Assembly (NCBI GenBank): GCA_020249265.1
Contig: JADCGA010000023.1
Coordinates: 1-48,160, forward strand
Reading direction: 5' to 3'
DNA from: Roseomonas sp.
Lineage (GTDB): Bacteria; Pseudomonadota; Alphaproteobacteria; Acetobacterales; Acetobacteraceae
DNA length: 48,160 nucleotides
Shown: positions 1 through 9,792 of the stretch, in pieces
How the letters are laid out: every line of letters begins with the position of its first letter
Position numbering within the stretch: position 1 is the stretch's first letter
The notes under the pieces: generated by a model
What the model saw: the letters and a program-made list of their open reading frames with translations, nothing else
What the model was told of the DNA's origin: nothing
Databases searched by the model: none
Program-made: the position numbers and the translations under genes

Positions 1-101
1 AGAACAAGCAGCATGATCTCCGGCAGGGGATAGACCACCTTCCAGGACTGCCGCGGGTCCTTGAGCGCAGAAAAATGATCGAGGAGCGATACAGAAGACA
101 T
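1..101 (-). CDS. ISAs1-family transposase, N-terminal fragment cut by window edge
   Basis: Reading leftward from the ATG at 101 gives about 33 residues. They include a stretch LLDHFSALKDPRQSWKVVYP followed by LPEIMLLV. This matches the N-terminal signature of ISAs1/H-repeat transposases (LLxHFxxxxDPR, then YPLPExLLL). The DDE catalytic domain would lie beyond the left edge. Too little is visible to say whether the gene is intact. The next gene to the right runs in the opposite direction. Confidence 0.75.
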   Translation of the reverse strand, partial: MSSVSLLDHFSALKDPRQSWKVVYPLPEIMLLV

Positions 102-186
102 GGGGGAGCCTCAAAGAATCGAGGTAGTCCATGAATCACCGTACGATGAACTTGGGAATCCCTGCTACTTTCAAGCGATTGCCCTG
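1..186 (-). mobile_element. ISAs1-family insertion sequence, terminal part
   Basis: The window begins inside an insertion sequence. The transposase start lies at 101 on the minus strand. About 85 bases upstream the minus strand reads CAGGGCAATCGC (from 186 downward), which fits my memory of ISAs1-type ends beginning CAGGG. I therefore place the outer edge near 186. The other end and any target duplication are outside the window, so the boundary is an inference. Confidence 0.6.
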
Positions 187-263
187 GCCGCGCCCCTGAC
201 CCCCCTTGCGGCTTGGCCCCGGCCTCGGCTTGATGGTGGCCTTATTGGTCAGGAGTGAAGCGG

Positions 264-1109
264 ATGCGCGTCAGCGTGATCCAGATGAACCAGGGCAGCG
301 ACAAGGAGGCGAACCTTGCGCAGGCCGAAAAGCTGATTGAAGCGGCGGTGGCCGCGGATCGGCCCGGCCTGGTCAGCCTGCCGGAAACCTGGACCAATCT
401 GGGCGGTGGGCGAGATGCCCGCATGGCAGCGGCCGAAGTGCTGCCCGCACCGGGCGCTGAAGGTGGCCCGGCTTATGAAATGCTACGCGGCCTGGCCCGC
501 CGGCACGGCATTACCGTGCATGGTGGCTCAATCATCGAAAATGGTGGCGAGAAGCTGTTCAACACCACGCTGGTCTTCAGCCCGGATGGGGCGGAGATCG
601 CGCGCTATCGCAAGATCCATCTGTTCGACATCACCGCGCCCGATGGCACGGGCTATCGGGAAAGCGCGCTTTATGGCGGCGGGCGCGATCTGGCGCTGTT
701 TGAAGCCGGCGGCATTCGTTTTGCCTGCACGATTTGCTATGATGTTCGCTTTCCGGAACTTTATTCGGCGCTGCGTGCCATGGGGGCGGAAGCGATTCTG
801 GTGCCGTCCAATTTCACACTGCAAACCGGCAAGGATCATTGGGAAGCGCTGCTGCGTGCGCGCGCGATTGATACGCAATGCTGGATCATCGCCGCTGCTT
901 CCTTCGGCCAATATGAAGAACGCGGCGCGCAACGCAGCGTCTATGGCCATTCGCTGATTGCCGATCCCTGGGGCCATGTGGTGGCAAAAGCAAGTGACGG
1001 CAAAGGCCATGCGACAGCGCGAATTGACCAGGCGCTGACGGCGCGCGTGCGGCGTGACATGCCGCTTTTGGAACACCATGCCGCTGCTGCGGGTTGGCAG
1101 CGCGCATGA
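264..1109 (+). CDS. Carbon-nitrogen hydrolase (nitrilase superfamily, Nit1/Nit2-like amidase)
   Basis: A 281-residue enzyme of the nitrilase superfamily, which hydrolyses C-N bonds in amides. The catalytic triad is visible: Glu41 in LPETW, Lys117 in YRKIHLFD and Cys158 in ICYDVRFPE. The RFPELY and SNFT motifs are those of the Nit branch, whose characterised members repair deaminated glutathione or hydrolyse omega-amides. The exact substrate cannot be read here. I chose ATG 264 because AGGAG at 251-255 sits 8 bases before it; the in-frame GTG at 255 overlaps that ribosome binding site. The stop overlaps the start of nadK, so the two are probably translationally coupled. Confidence 0.9.
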   Translation: MRVSVIQMNQGSDKEANLAQAEKLIEAAVAADRPGLVSLPETWTNLGGGRDARMAAAEVLPAPGAEGGPAYEMLRGLARRHGITVHGGSIIENGGEKLFNTTLVFSPDGAEIARYRKIHLFDITAPDGTGYRESALYGGGRDLALFEAGGIRFACTICYDVRFPELYSALRAMGAEAILVPSNFTLQTGKDHWEALLRARAIDTQCWIIAAASFGQYEERGAQRSVYGHSLIADPWGHVVAKASDGKGHATARIDQALTARVRRDMPLLEHHAAAAGWQRA

Positions 1110-1882
1110 ACGCCTTCGCGCCCCGCCATGTAGCCATTCTGGCTGGGCAAAGTACCGAGGCACAAAAGGCCCGCGCCGCGCTGGTGGCGCGTTATGGCAG
1201 CGCCAGCGAAGACGAAGCGGATATGGTGGTGGCGCTTGGCGGCGATGGCTTCATGCTGGAAACGCTTCACCGTTTCCTACGCCGAGGCTTGCCGGTTTAT
1301 GGCATGAACAGGGGCAGCGTCGGCTTTCTGATGAATGATTATCGGGAAGATGATCTGCCGGCGCGTCTTGCCGCCGCACAAACCGCCATTTTACATCCGC
1401 TACGCATGGTGGCGCTGCGCCAGGATGGGGCGCCGGTAGAAGCGCTGGCGATCAATGAAGTCTCCCTGCTGCGTGAAAGCCGGCAGGCCGCCAAGATACG
1501 CATATTGGTGGATGGCAAGGCACGTCTGCCGGAATTAATTTGCGATGGCATTTTGGTGAGCACGCCCGCCGGCAGCACCGCCTATAATCTTTCCGCCCAT
1601 GGGCCCATTGTGCCGCTGAGTGCGAATCTGCTGCCACTGACGCCGATTTCAGCCTTTCGCCCGCGGCGCTGGCGCGGGGCGCTGCTGCCTTCCGATGCGA
1701 CGGTGGTCTTCGACATTCTGGAACCGGACAAGCGGCCTGTCGCGGCGGTCGCGGATTACACCGAAGTACGTGATGTGACGCGCGTTGAAGTGCGCGAAGC
1801 GCGCGATGTCTCACTGACCCTGATGTTCGACCCCGATCGCGGGCTTTCTGAACGCATCATCGCCGAGCAATTCACGGTGTGA
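1106..1882 (+). CDS. nadK: NAD kinase
   Basis: Phosphorylates NAD to NADP in the cytoplasm. The 258-residue protein has the GGDG motif ([12 protein letters not shown]) with the catalytic Asp at about residue 38, NRGSVGFL, the NEVSLLR motif, and the C-terminal substrate-binding region with [14 protein letters not shown]. Length matches the short alphaproteobacterial NadK form. ATG 1106 overlaps the stop of the amidase gene (ATGA), and the stop overlaps the GTG of the next gene (GTGA), so the three genes form one coupled unit. An in-frame TTG at 1094 would add four residues and is less likely. Confidence 0.93.
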   Translation: MNAFAPRHVAILAGQSTEAQKARAALVARYGSASEDEADMVVALGGDGFMLETLHRFLRRGLPVYGMNRGSVGFLMNDYREDDLPARLAAAQTAILHPLRMVALRQDGAPVEALAINEVSLLRESRQAAKIRILVDGKARLPELICDGILVSTPAGSTAYNLSAHGPIVPLSANLLPLTPISAFRPRRWRGALLPSDATVVFDILEPDKRPVAAVADYTEVRDVTRVEVREARDVSLTLMFDPDRGLSERIIAEQFTV

Positions 1883-3072
1883 GCGACGCGCCGCGCATTG
1901 CGCCGCGCCTGTTGTTCTGGGGCACGGCGATTACGCAGCTTGTCGGCTGGGGCTGCCTTTTCACCCCCTTCCAATTGATGGTCGCACCGATGGAGGCCGA
2001 ACTTGGCTGGTCTCGCGTGTTGATCTCGGGCGCTTTCACCTGCGGCTTGTTGGTCTCGGGCCTGGTCGCCGTGCCGGCGGGGCGCTGGCAGGATCGGCAC
2101 GGGCCGCGCGGCATGATGACGGGCGGCGCGCTGCTGGGCGCGCTTTTGCTGGTGGCGTGGAGTTTTGTCTCTCACCCCATCGCCTTTGTTGTGATCTGGG
2201 TTTTGCTGGGTGCGGCGCATGCCACCTGCCTTTGGGGGCCGGCCATGGCGGTAGTGGTGGCGGAAGCGCGTGATGTGACGCGCAGCATCACCGCGATTAC
2301 GCTGATCACGGGCTTTACCGGCACCATTTTCATTCCCTTGGTGGAAGCGTTGATTGGGCTTTTCGGCTGGCGTGATGCGCTGCTGGTTCTGGCTGCCATT
2401 CAAACGGGTTCTGCGATACTTACGGGCTATATGCTGCGCCATGCCGGGCCACCGAAGCGCCTGGCGGAAAGCGCGGCGCCAGTGTCTTTAATGCGCCGCT
2501 TGCGCGACCCGGTGTTTCTAGGGCTCGCCTTTTGCTTTGCCGCGCATGCCTTCATCGGCACGGGGCTTGGCGCGCATCTGGTATTGCTGCTGCGTGAACG
2601 CGGCTGGCCGGAGGCGACCGTCCTGCTGCTGGCCGCCGCGCATGGGCCGGGGCAGGTGGCGGCGCGGCTGGTGCTGTTCACGCTGGGCCGAGGTGTTGCC
2701 ATGCGCCATGTCGGGCGCTTTGCCTTGTTGCTGCTGCCGATTGGCATGGCGCTATTCGCACTCGCGCCAAATAACCTCGCGCTGACCATTGCCTTTATCA
2801 TCGCCTGGGCAGTGGCGGATGGCTTGCTGACAATTCTGCGCGCGGCAGGTGTCGCGGAAATCATGGGCCGCGATGGCTTTGGCGCGACATCCGGCGCGCT
2901 TTCCGCCTTTGCGGTTTTGCCGCGCACAGCAGCACCCTTGGCGCTTGCCTTGGTGTGGGATGGAGCGGGCGGCTATGGTCCCGTGCCCTGGCTGCTGCTT
3001 GGGATTGCGCTTTTCGCGATGGCGAGTTTTTACGCAGCGTCGCGCACGCGAATACCCGACGCTTCAGTTTGA
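1879..3072 (+). CDS. MFS transporter
   Basis: A 397-residue integral membrane protein with about twelve hydrophobic segments, the size and pattern of a major facilitator permease. The loop after segment 2 reads [10 protein letters not shown], a form of the MFS loop signature (GxLaDrxGrr). Start is GTG 1879, overlapping the nadK stop. The substrate cannot be predicted. Monocarboxylate or drug/sugar efflux members look similar. Its 3' end overlaps the convergent small lipoprotein gene by 9 bases, so no terminator separates them. Confidence 0.85.
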   Translation: MSDAPRIAPRLLFWGTAITQLVGWGCLFTPFQLMVAPMEAELGWSRVLISGAFTCGLLVSGLVAVPAGRWQDRHGPRGMMTGGALLGALLLVAWSFVSHPIAFVVIWVLLGAAHATCLWGPAMAVVVAEARDVTRSITAITLITGFTGTIFIPLVEALIGLFGWRDALLVLAAIQTGSAILTGYMLRHAGPPKRLAESAAPVSLMRRLRDPVFLGLAFCFAAHAFIGTGLGAHLVLLLRERGWPEATVLLLAAAHGPGQVAARLVLFTLGRGVAMRHVGRFALLLLPIGMALFALAPNNLALTIAFIIAWAVADGLLTILRAAGVAEIMGRDGFGATSGALSAFAVLPRTAAPLALALVWDGAGGYGPVPWLLLGIALFAMASFYAASRTRIPDASV

Positions 3073-3183
3073 CAAGCGATTGCCGCCGGCCCCACCACCA
3101 ACATAACCACCGCGCTTGCCGCTACCTTCACAAGCAGCGAGCCCAATCAGCAGCAGCGCGGCGATCAAGAAGCGCAAAATCAT
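3064..3183 (-). CDS. Small lipoprotein (39 residues) at the end of the peptide-transport operon
   Basis: A short gene starting at ATG 3183, whose first bases overlap the stop of the upstream ATPase gene (ATGA). The product begins [18 protein letters not shown], a hydrophobic signal ending in a textbook lipobox (LAAC). About 21 Gly-rich, basic residues follow. It should be exported, lipidated and anchored to a membrane. It resembles the tiny 'YgdI/entericidin-like' lipoproteins in form only; I do not recognise a family. It could also be an independently expressed peptide. The coding case rests on the coupled start, the lipobox and the clean stop. Confidence 0.6.
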   Translation of the reverse strand: MILRFLIAALLLIGLAACEGSGKRGGYVGGGAGGNRLSN

Positions 3184-4178
3184 TGATCGTTCAAATGGCA
3201 GGCGCTGCGCTGGCCAGGCGCGATTTCACGCAGCTTCGGCACCTCCACCCGGCAGCGTTCCATCGCGAGTGGACAACGCGGATGGAAATGGCAGCCCGGG
3301 GGCGGATTGAGCGGTGACGGAATTTCACCCTTCACAACGGAGAACGCCCGCTTGCGGTTTTCAATGCGCGGAACGGAATCCAGCAAGGACCGCGTATAGG
3401 GGTGATTTGGCCGGCGGAAGACAGTTTCCGTATCCGCTTCTTCCACCACACGGCCCAAATACATGATCACCACGCGATCAGACAGATGCTCCACCACGCC
3501 AAGATCATGGCTGATGAAAAGATAGGTCAGATCCAGTTCTTTCCTGAGGCGCATGAACAGATTCAGGATTTGCGCCTGGATCGAAACATCCAGCGCCGCC
3601 ACAGCCTCATCGCAAACAATGAAATCCGGCTTCACCGCCAGCGCGCGCGCAATACCGATGCGTTGGCGCTGCCCGCCTGAGAATTGATGCGGATAGCGCC
3701 GCTTGAAGGTTGGGTCCAACCCCGCGCGGCGCATTTGCTCATCCACATAATCATCAAAGGCCGCACCGTCCAAAAGCCCATGCACACGCGGCGCCTCACC
3801 CACAATATCCTGCACACGCATGCGCGGATTGAGTGATGCGTAAGGGTCCTGGAAAATCATCTGGGTGCGGAGCTTCATCTGCCGCGCCTCGGCGCCTGTC
3901 AGCGCCTTGATGTCGCGCCCATCGCGCAAAATGGTGCCTTCGGTCGGCGGCAGAATGCCAGCCACCATGCGCCCAAGCGTGGATTTGCCGCAGCCGGATT
4001 CTCCCACCAGCCCGACAACCTCGCCCTTGCGGACGGTCAGGTTCACACGGTCAACCGCATGCACCACTTCTTCGCGCACCGGCGCGCCCAGGCGCTGCGC
4101 GATGCGACCCGCGAAATCGAGCTTCTTTTCAAAACGGCGCGTGATGTCGCGCAGTTCCAGCATCGGCCCGGCGTTCAT
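3180..4178 (-). CDS. Dipeptide/oligopeptide ABC transporter ATP-binding protein (DppF/OppF type)
   Basis: One of two ATPases energising peptide import. The 332-residue protein has Walker A GESGCGKS, signature [15 protein letters not shown] and Walker [13 protein letters not shown], where Ala replaces the usual Pro after DE. The C-terminal oligo_HPY extension ([15 protein letters not shown]) places it in the Dpp/Opp family. It starts with ATG overlapping the stop of the DppD-type gene upstream. It is the fifth gene of the operon running leftward from 8653. Confidence 0.9.
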   Translation of the reverse strand: MNAGPMLELRDITRRFEKKLDFAGRIAQRLGAPVREEVVHAVDRVNLTVRKGEVVGLVGESGCGKSTLGRMVAGILPPTEGTILRDGRDIKALTGAEARQMKLRTQMIFQDPYASLNPRMRVQDIVGEAPRVHGLLDGAAFDDYVDEQMRRAGLDPTFKRRYPHQFSGGQRQRIGIARALAVKPDFIVCDEAVAALDVSIQAQILNLFMRLRKELDLTYLFISHDLGVVEHLSDRVVIMYLGRVVEEADTETVFRRPNHPYTRSLLDSVPRIENRKRAFSVVKGEIPSPLNPPPGCHFHPRCPLAMERCRVEVPKLREIAPGQRSACHLNDQ

Positions 4179-5158
4179 GCGGCCTCCGACGCGTCAAGAT
4201 GGGGGTGGATGCAGCGCGCTTCTCGCCCAGGCAGAATCTCTGCCATCACGGGCTCCGCAAGGCAGGCTTCGGAAGCACGCGGGCAACGCGCGCGAAAGGC
4301 ACAGCCAGGCGGCAGATTGAGCAATGAAGGCGTCATGCCCGGAATTTGGCGTAGCGCCTCACCCCGCTTGTTGCGGCTGGGGACGGAGCCGATCAGCCCA
4401 TGGGTATAGGGATGCAAAGGCTTATCCAGTACTTCGCTGACCGCGCCCTTTTCCACGATGCGCCCGGCATACATGACCGCAATATCATCCGCGAGGCCAG
4501 CAACCACCGAAAGATCATGCGTGATCCAGATCATGGACGTGCCGGTGGTGGCGCAGAGCTTTTGCACCTCGGCCAAAATTTGCCCCTGAATGGTTACATC
4601 CAAGGCCGTGGTCGGTTCATCGGCAACAATCAATTGCGGTTCATGCAATAGCGCGATGGCAATCGCCACACGCTGGCGCATCCCGCCCGAAAACTGGTGC
4701 GGATAGGCTTTCAGCCTTTCATCCGGGGATGGGATGCCCACCATGCCAAGCGTATCGCGCGCACGCTGGCGCGCTTCCTCGGTGGAGACCTTCTTATGTG
4801 CCTTAACGGTTTCGATCATCTGCGTGTCAATGCGCAGCACAGGGTTCAGCGTCATCATCGGGTCTTGGAAGATCATGGCGATGCGGTTGCCCCGCAAATC
4901 GCGCATTTCTTCTTCGGATAGTTTGGCCAGATCGTGCCCCTGAAACAGGATGGAACCGCCCGCAATGCGCCCAGGTGGATCAACCAGGCCAATGATGGAA
5001 AAGCCCGTGACGGATTTGCCGGAACCGGATTCGCCGACAAGCCCCATCACCTTGCCGCGGCCAACAGAAAAAGAAACGCCATCCACCGCCTTCACCACGC
5101 CAGCGCGGGTGAAGAAATGCGTCTGCAGATCACGAACTTCGAGGGTAGGTGCCGTCAT
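4175..5158 (-). CDS. Dipeptide/oligopeptide ABC transporter ATP-binding protein (DppD/OppD type)
   Basis: Second ATPase of the peptide importer, 327 residues. Walker A is GESGSGKS, the signature is [15 protein letters not shown] and Walker B is [11 protein letters not shown]. The C-terminal Cys-rich oligo_HPY segment ([15 protein letters not shown]) is present. It lies 4 bases after the permease gene at 5163 and overlaps the DppF-type gene by 4 bases. It works as a heterodimer with that protein under the two permeases. Confidence 0.9.
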   Translation of the reverse strand: MTAPTLEVRDLQTHFFTRAGVVKAVDGVSFSVGRGKVMGLVGESGSGKSVTGFSIIGLVDPPGRIAGGSILFQGHDLAKLSEEEMRDLRGNRIAMIFQDPMMTLNPVLRIDTQMIETVKAHKKVSTEEARQRARDTLGMVGIPSPDERLKAYPHQFSGGMRQRVAIAIALLHEPQLIVADEPTTALDVTIQGQILAEVQKLCATTGTSMIWITHDLSVVAGLADDIAVMYAGRIVEKGAVSEVLDKPLHPYTHGLIGSVPSRNKRGEALRQIPGMTPSLLNLPPGCAFRARCPRASEACLAEPVMAEILPGREARCIHPHLDASEAA

Positions 5159-5162
5159 GTGC

Positions 5163-6074
5163 CTATTTCTTCAGTCGCGGGTTCAGCACATCACGCAATT
5201 GATCGCCGACCAGATTGATGGAGACAATCGTGATCAACAGCGCAATGCCGGGATAGAAGGAAATCCAGTATTTGCCGGAAAGCATGTATTCATACCCATT
5301 GGCGATCAGCAGGCCGAGCGATGGTTCCGTAATAGGCACACCAAGCCCAAGGAAGGAAAGGGTCGCTTCCAGCGCAATGGCACGCGCCACCTGCATGGTG
5401 CCCACCACGATCAGCGGCGGCAGGCAATTGGGCAGCAAATGGCGGAACAACACGCGATGCGTTGGCAAGGCCAGACATTGCGCCGCTTCAATATACTCAC
5501 GCCGACGTTCCACCAGCGCCGTGCCACGCACCGTGCGCGCATAATAGGCCCATTCCACCAGCACCAGCGCGATCACCACATTCATGATGCCCTTGCCAAG
5601 GAAGGCCAGGATCATGAGTGCGGCCAGAATGGTCGGGAAGGAAAGCTGCAAATCCACCAGGCGCATTATCACGCTATCGGTCCTGCCACCGGCATAGGCC
5701 GCCAGCAAACCAAGCGATGCGCCAATCAGGCAGGCAATCAGCGCGGAACCCGCACCCACGGTCAGCGAAATCCGCAAGCCATAGATGATGCCGGAAAGCA
5801 TATCGCGCCCCTGATCATCCGTGCCCAAAAGGAAGGTGAAACCCGCACCACCCACCGTGCCGGGTTCCATCCGCCCATCCATGATGTCAAGTTCAGCCAA
5901 ATCATAGGGGTTCTGCGGCGTAATCCAGGGCGCGAAGATGGCGAGTAAGGCGATGATGATGAACACCACCAGCCCACCCAACGCCACCTTGCTTTCCGAG
6001 AATTCGGACACGAAGCGCCGAAAAGGCGTTTCCACCTTATCGGCGATTTTAGCGGGGAGGACAGCGTCGCTCAT
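5163..6074 (-). CDS. Peptide ABC transporter permease (DppC/OppC type)
   Basis: A 303-residue membrane protein with an N-terminal transmembrane segment after a cytoplasmic stretch, the OppC_N feature, and about five further segments. The LGTDDQGRDMLSGIIYG motif is the DppC/OppC hallmark. The EAA loop, which contacts the ATPases, is visible as EYIEAAQCLALPTHRVLFRH. Start overlaps the stop of the DppB-type gene (6071). Confidence 0.9.
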   Translation of the reverse strand: MSDAVLPAKIADKVETPFRRFVSEFSESKVALGGLVVFIIIALLAIFAPWITPQNPYDLAELDIMDGRMEPGTVGGAGFTFLLGTDDQGRDMLSGIIYGLRISLTVGAGSALIACLIGASLGLLAAYAGGRTDSVIMRLVDLQLSFPTILAALMILAFLGKGIMNVVIALVLVEWAYYARTVRGTALVERRREYIEAAQCLALPTHRVLFRHLLPNCLPPLIVVGTMQVARAIALEATLSFLGLGVPITEPSLGLLIANGYEYMLSGKYWISFYPGIALLITIVSINLVGDQLRDVLNPRLKK

Positions 6075-7048
6075 GTGCCTTTACTCTCCAGCCGGACGCG
6101 CGGGTCAAGCATTGAATAGGTCAGATCAACAATCAGGTTGATTGCGATGAACATCAGCACGATCATCATCAGATAGGCCACGATCACGGGTCGATCGAGC
6201 ACATTGATCGAATCAATAATCAGCTTGCCCATGCCGGGCCAAGCGAAGACGCTTTCTGTCACCACCGAAAAGGCGATGGTGCTGCCAAGTTCCAGCCCCA
6301 CCACGGTCACCACCGGGATCAGGATATTCTTGAACACATGCACGAAGGTCACGCGCGCCGGCGAAAGCCCTTTCGCGCGGGCGAATTTCACGTAATCCAT
6401 CAACATGGTCTCGCGCACACCGGCACGCGTCAGACGGATCACCAGACTAATCTTGAACAGCGCAAGATTGATCGCGGGCATCGTCATATGCCGAATGCCG
6501 TCCCAGGTCAGAAAGGACCATTGCAGGCCAAATAGCGTGCCTGTTTCCCCCCGCCCGGTGGAGGGCAGCCAGCCGAGATAGACCGCAAACACCATGATCA
6601 ACATCAGCCCCACCCAAAAGGTGGGCAGGGAAAAGCCCAAGATGGACCCGGCCATGATCACGCGGCTGAAGCGGCCATCGGGCCTAAGCCCGGCATAAAG
6701 CCCCAGCGGCAGGCCAATGATCAGCGCGATAATCGTCGCGCCGAAAGCAAGTTCCAGTGTTGCCGGCATGCGCTGCAAAATCAACTTCAGCGCCGGTTCA
6801 TTATAAACGAAGGACCGCCCCAAATCGCCCTGCAAGGCCTTGGTCAGAAACACCGCATATTGCTGCCATAGCGGCAGATCGAGCCCAAGCGCCTGCACGG
6901 CGCGTTCACGTTCAATCTGGTCCGCATCCGGGCTGATCAGGATTTCAACCGGATCGCCAATGGCATAGACGCCGATAAAGACAATCAGCGACATCGCCAG
7001 CACAACAAGCAGTGCCTGCAAGACGCGCCTGACAAGATAGACGGTCAT
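6071..7048 (-). CDS. Peptide ABC transporter permease (DppB/OppB type)
   Basis: A 325-residue permease with the DppB N-terminus (YLVRRVLQALLVVLAMSLIVF), about six membrane segments and an EAA-type loop (DYVKFARAKGLSPARVTFVH). It pairs with the DppC-type protein to form the channel. The gene lies 15 bases after the solute-binding protein gene, so binding protein, two permeases and two ATPases are in the usual order. Confidence 0.9.
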   Translation of the reverse strand: MTVYLVRRVLQALLVVLAMSLIVFIGVYAIGDPVEILISPDADQIERERAVQALGLDLPLWQQYAVFLTKALQGDLGRSFVYNEPALKLILQRMPATLELAFGATIIALIIGLPLGLYAGLRPDGRFSRVIMAGSILGFSLPTFWVGLMLIMVFAVYLGWLPSTGRGETGTLFGLQWSFLTWDGIRHMTMPAINLALFKISLVIRLTRAGVRETMLMDYVKFARAKGLSPARVTFVHVFKNILIPVVTVVGLELGSTIAFSVVTESVFAWPGMGKLIIDSINVLDRPVIVAYLMMIVLMFIAINLIVDLTYSMLDPRVRLESKGT

Positions 7049-7063
7049 CTGCCCCTATCCGGT

Positions 7064-8653
7064 TCAGCGCGCCGCCGGGCGCACATCCTGTGCGCGCGTC
7101 AGCTCATCATTGCGGGCATCATGCGCCAAATGGCGGCGCATACCCCAGATATTGGTTTGAATATGCAGCGGGATCACCGCCACATCCTCGGCAGCGATGC
7201 GCTGCGCTTCTATCACCAACTGCACGCGCTTGGCTTCATCCAGTTCCACCAGTGATTGATCCAGCAGCGCATCCAACCGGGGGTTGGAATAGCGGCCCCG
7301 ATTTGAAGACCCCCAGCCCTTCTCGCGCGTTTGTGTCGCCAAAATATTTCGCAACGGATGTGATCCGTCAGGGTTTGATCCCCAACCGATCAAATGCGAC
7401 GAGAAATCGGCGCGGCCCGCACGACCAACGAAAGTTGTCCAGGGCTGTGCTTCCACCGTGGTGCGCACGCCAATGCGCGTCCACATCTGGCCCACGGCCT
7501 GGATGATGCGCGCGTCATTCACATAGCGGTCATTCGGGCCATTCAACTGAATGCGAAAGCCCTGCGGATAGCCCGCTTCCGCCAGCAGGCGGCGCGCGCC
7601 ATCAGGATCAAAAGGCGGCGGCGTCACGCCGGGCACATGCGTATAGACACCTTCGGGCAGGAATTGCCCTGCCGGCACGGCAGCCCCTTCCATCACGCGG
7701 TCCACAATGGCTTTGCGGTCAATGGCGATGGAAAGCGCGCGGCGCACGCGCACATCCTGCAAAGGATTCCTGCCCAGCGGCTTGCCTTCATTATCCGTAA
7801 TGAAGGGCGAATTCTCATTGGCCGGGCGCAGGTGATCAAGGCCGAGGAAGATCAAGCGCAAGCCAACCGTCTCAGAAAGCGCAATGCGGTTATCCTGCCG
7901 GAGCTTCGCCAGATCCGATGTCGGCACCTGGTCAATGAATTCCACATCGCCGGCCAATAATGCGGCAGTGCGCGCCGCATCATTGGTGATCATGCGATAG
8001 ATCACGCGCTGGAAGGCTGCGCGATCACCCCAGTAATTGTCGTTGCGTTCAAATTCGATACGGTCGCCGCTGCGATGCGACACCACGCGGTAAGGGCCGG
8101 TGCCAATCGCCGCGCGGCCCGCATTGAAATCCTCGGTCGTCGCGTTCTGATGCGTCTCCCGGTCCAGGATGCGGACATTGGTCATATCCAAGGGCATCAG
8201 CGGATGCGGGGCTGCGGTGCGGAAGCGGATGGTCAGCGGGTCAACAATTTCTATCGCCTGAATAGGCCGCGAATAAGCCGCGAAGGATGAAGGGCTATTG
8301 GGCACATTGGGCAGGCGCTGTAGCGTGAAGGCCACATCCTCGGCCGTGAAAGGATTGCCATTATGGAATCGCACATTGGGCCGCAGCTTGAATTCCCAGA
8401 CATTGGGTTCAACCGCGCGCCAGCTTAGCGCCAGGCCGGGCAGGTTGTTCGATTTGGCGTCCGTATTCACCAGCTTGTCGAAGATGGTATCCGCGACCGC
8501 ATTATTGGGCGAAAGCTGATGGTAATGTGGATCAAGCGAGGTCACGGGTGCGGCAACCGCCATGGTGACACTTTGCGCCATGGCGCCCTGCACCGAAAGG
8601 CTGATGACAGCCGTGCCAGCGGCCAGCGCCAGCTTGCGAAGATTACTCCTCAT
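7064..8653 (-). CDS. Peptide ABC transporter substrate-binding protein (SBP family 5, DppA type)
   Basis: Periplasmic receptor of the importer, 529 residues. A Sec signal peptide (RKLALAAGTAVISLSVQGAMAQ) ends in an AMA-Q cleavage site. SBP_bac_5 features follow: LDPHYHQLSPNN, FHNGNPFTAEDVAFTLQR, and DVRVRRALSIAIDRKAI. Family 5 receptors bind di- or oligopeptides, or in some cases nickel or opines; the ligand is not readable here. I chose ATG 8653, preceded by a purine-rich AGGGGG stretch, over the upstream in-frame start at 8689, because the signal peptide begins there. It is the first gene of the operon. Confidence 0.88.
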   Translation of the reverse strand: MRSNLRKLALAAGTAVISLSVQGAMAQSVTMAVAAPVTSLDPHYHQLSPNNAVADTIFDKLVNTDAKSNNLPGLALSWRAVEPNVWEFKLRPNVRFHNGNPFTAEDVAFTLQRLPNVPNSPSSFAAYSRPIQAIEIVDPLTIRFRTAAPHPLMPLDMTNVRILDRETHQNATTEDFNAGRAAIGTGPYRVVSHRSGDRIEFERNDNYWGDRAAFQRVIYRMITNDAARTAALLAGDVEFIDQVPTSDLAKLRQDNRIALSETVGLRLIFLGLDHLRPANENSPFITDNEGKPLGRNPLQDVRVRRALSIAIDRKAIVDRVMEGAAVPAGQFLPEGVYTHVPGVTPPPFDPDGARRLLAEAGYPQGFRIQLNGPNDRYVNDARIIQAVGQMWTRIGVRTTVEAQPWTTFVGRAGRADFSSHLIGWGSNPDGSHPLRNILATQTREKGWGSSNRGRYSNPRLDALLDQSLVELDEAKRVQLVIEAQRIAAEDVAVIPLHIQTNIWGMRRHLAHDARNDELTRAQDVRPAAR

Positions 8654-8766
8654 CCCAGACCCCCTGTTGTTCTTTAGCCAAATGAGCATTTTACATTAGC
8701 AGCCGACGCGCGGCGCGGCTATAGCGCGGGCGGGCATCATGCAGCAGGCGCTTGGGCGTTCTTCGT

Positions 8767-9645
8767 TCACCCCGCCACAGCAACGCGCCGCACCCTTTCA
8801 CGCACGGAAATGTAGATTGCACAGGCAATCAATATAGCCACCCCCACAAACGTCCAACCATCGGGCATTTCGCCAAAGAACCACCAACCGGCGAAGGTTG
8901 CCATGATCATCTCGGTATAGGCCAAAGGCGCCAGAAGCGATGCCTCCGCCATGGTATAGGCGCGCGCAATCAGGAAATGCCCGGCCACCGCAATGGCCGC
9001 CAGCAGCAGCAACAAACCCCATTCCACAGTATCGGGCGGCTGCCACAAAAAGGGCAGCGTCAGGCTCATCATCGCAGCACCCATCAGGCTGGTGTGGAAG
9101 GTCGTCATCAGCGGGTCTTCATCCCGCGCCAGCCGCCGCGTGATCAGCATGTAAAGCGCCATGCAGGTGCCGGATGCGAAAGCCAACGCCATGCCTGGGT
9201 TGAAGTCCTGAAACCCAGGCCGGATGATGATCAGCGTGCCGCAAAAGCCAATCGCCACCGCCGCCCAGCGGCGCGGGCCGACATGTTCCTTCAGCAATAG
9301 CGGCGACAATGCCGTAATCAGCAAGGGCTGCACGAAAAAAATCGCCAGGCTATCGGCAATCGGCATGAAACTTATGGCGCCGAAGAAAAAGCCAGTGGAC
9401 CCCACCAGAAACGCCGCACGCGCCGTGTGAAAGCCAAGCCTATCCGGCAGCAATCCGCGCGGCCCTACTGCGCGCCAGGCGAAGGGCAGGATGAAGACCG
9501 CACCGAAGAACATCCGCGCCCAGACGATTTGCAGGATCGGAATGCCGCCTTGCCCCAGGAATTTGGCGCATACATCCAAAAGTGGCAGCACGCCCATGGC
9601 CACCACCATCAGCGCGATCCCCCGCCCTGTCCTTTGCTTTTCCAA
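8767..9645 (-). CDS. DMT-superfamily (EamA) transporter
   Basis: About 292 residues with ten hydrophobic segments and two EamA repeats, typical of drug/metabolite exporters (for example amino acid or metabolite efflux). The C-terminal repeat reads LAPLAYTEMIMATFAGWWFFGE, a common EamA signature. The start is uncertain. No ATG lies upstream of the first membrane segment. I prefer TTG 9645, which follows a GGGGGTGG stretch; TTG 9702 and a later ATG are alternatives. It is divergent from the Bug gene at 9793. Confidence 0.8.
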   Translation of the reverse strand: MEKQRTGRGIALMVVAMGVLPLLDVCAKFLGQGGIPILQIVWARMFFGAVFILPFAWRAVGPRGLLPDRLGFHTARAAFLVGSTGFFFGAISFMPIADSLAIFFVQPLLITALSPLLLKEHVGPRRWAAVAIGFCGTLIIIRPGFQDFNPGMALAFASGTCMALYMLITRRLARDEDPLMTTFHTSLMGAAMMSLTLPFLWQPPDTVEWGLLLLLAAIAVAGHFLIARAYTMAEASLLAPLAYTEMIMATFAGWWFFGEMPDGWTFVGVAILIACAIYISVRERVRRVAVAG

Positions 9646-9758
9646 TGCCGCGCCACCCCCGATACAAGCATCCGCAAAAGACGATCCCGCTTCCCTTGGC
9701 AAGCGCTTGCAACGCCCGCGGCTTGAAGCCCTGCCGATTAGGCCTGATACTCAGCCGA

Positions 9759-9774
9759 AACGCCCCTCTAGGGG
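9759..9774. promoter_or_regulatory. Short inverted repeat in the 5' leader of the Bug gene
   Basis: CGCCCCT-CT-AGGGGCG, 7-base arms, lies just before the strong ribosome binding site AAAGGAGG (9780-9787) of the downstream gene and between two divergent genes. It could be an operator or an mRNA hairpin. The sequence alone does not decide. Confidence 0.3.
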
Positions 9775-9792
9775 CGAACCAAAGGAGGTTCC

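Noticed and set aside
1756..2442. Minus-strand open frame opposite nadK and the MFS gene
   Set aside because: Composition is that of an antisense shadow and it spans the junction of two coupled real genes.
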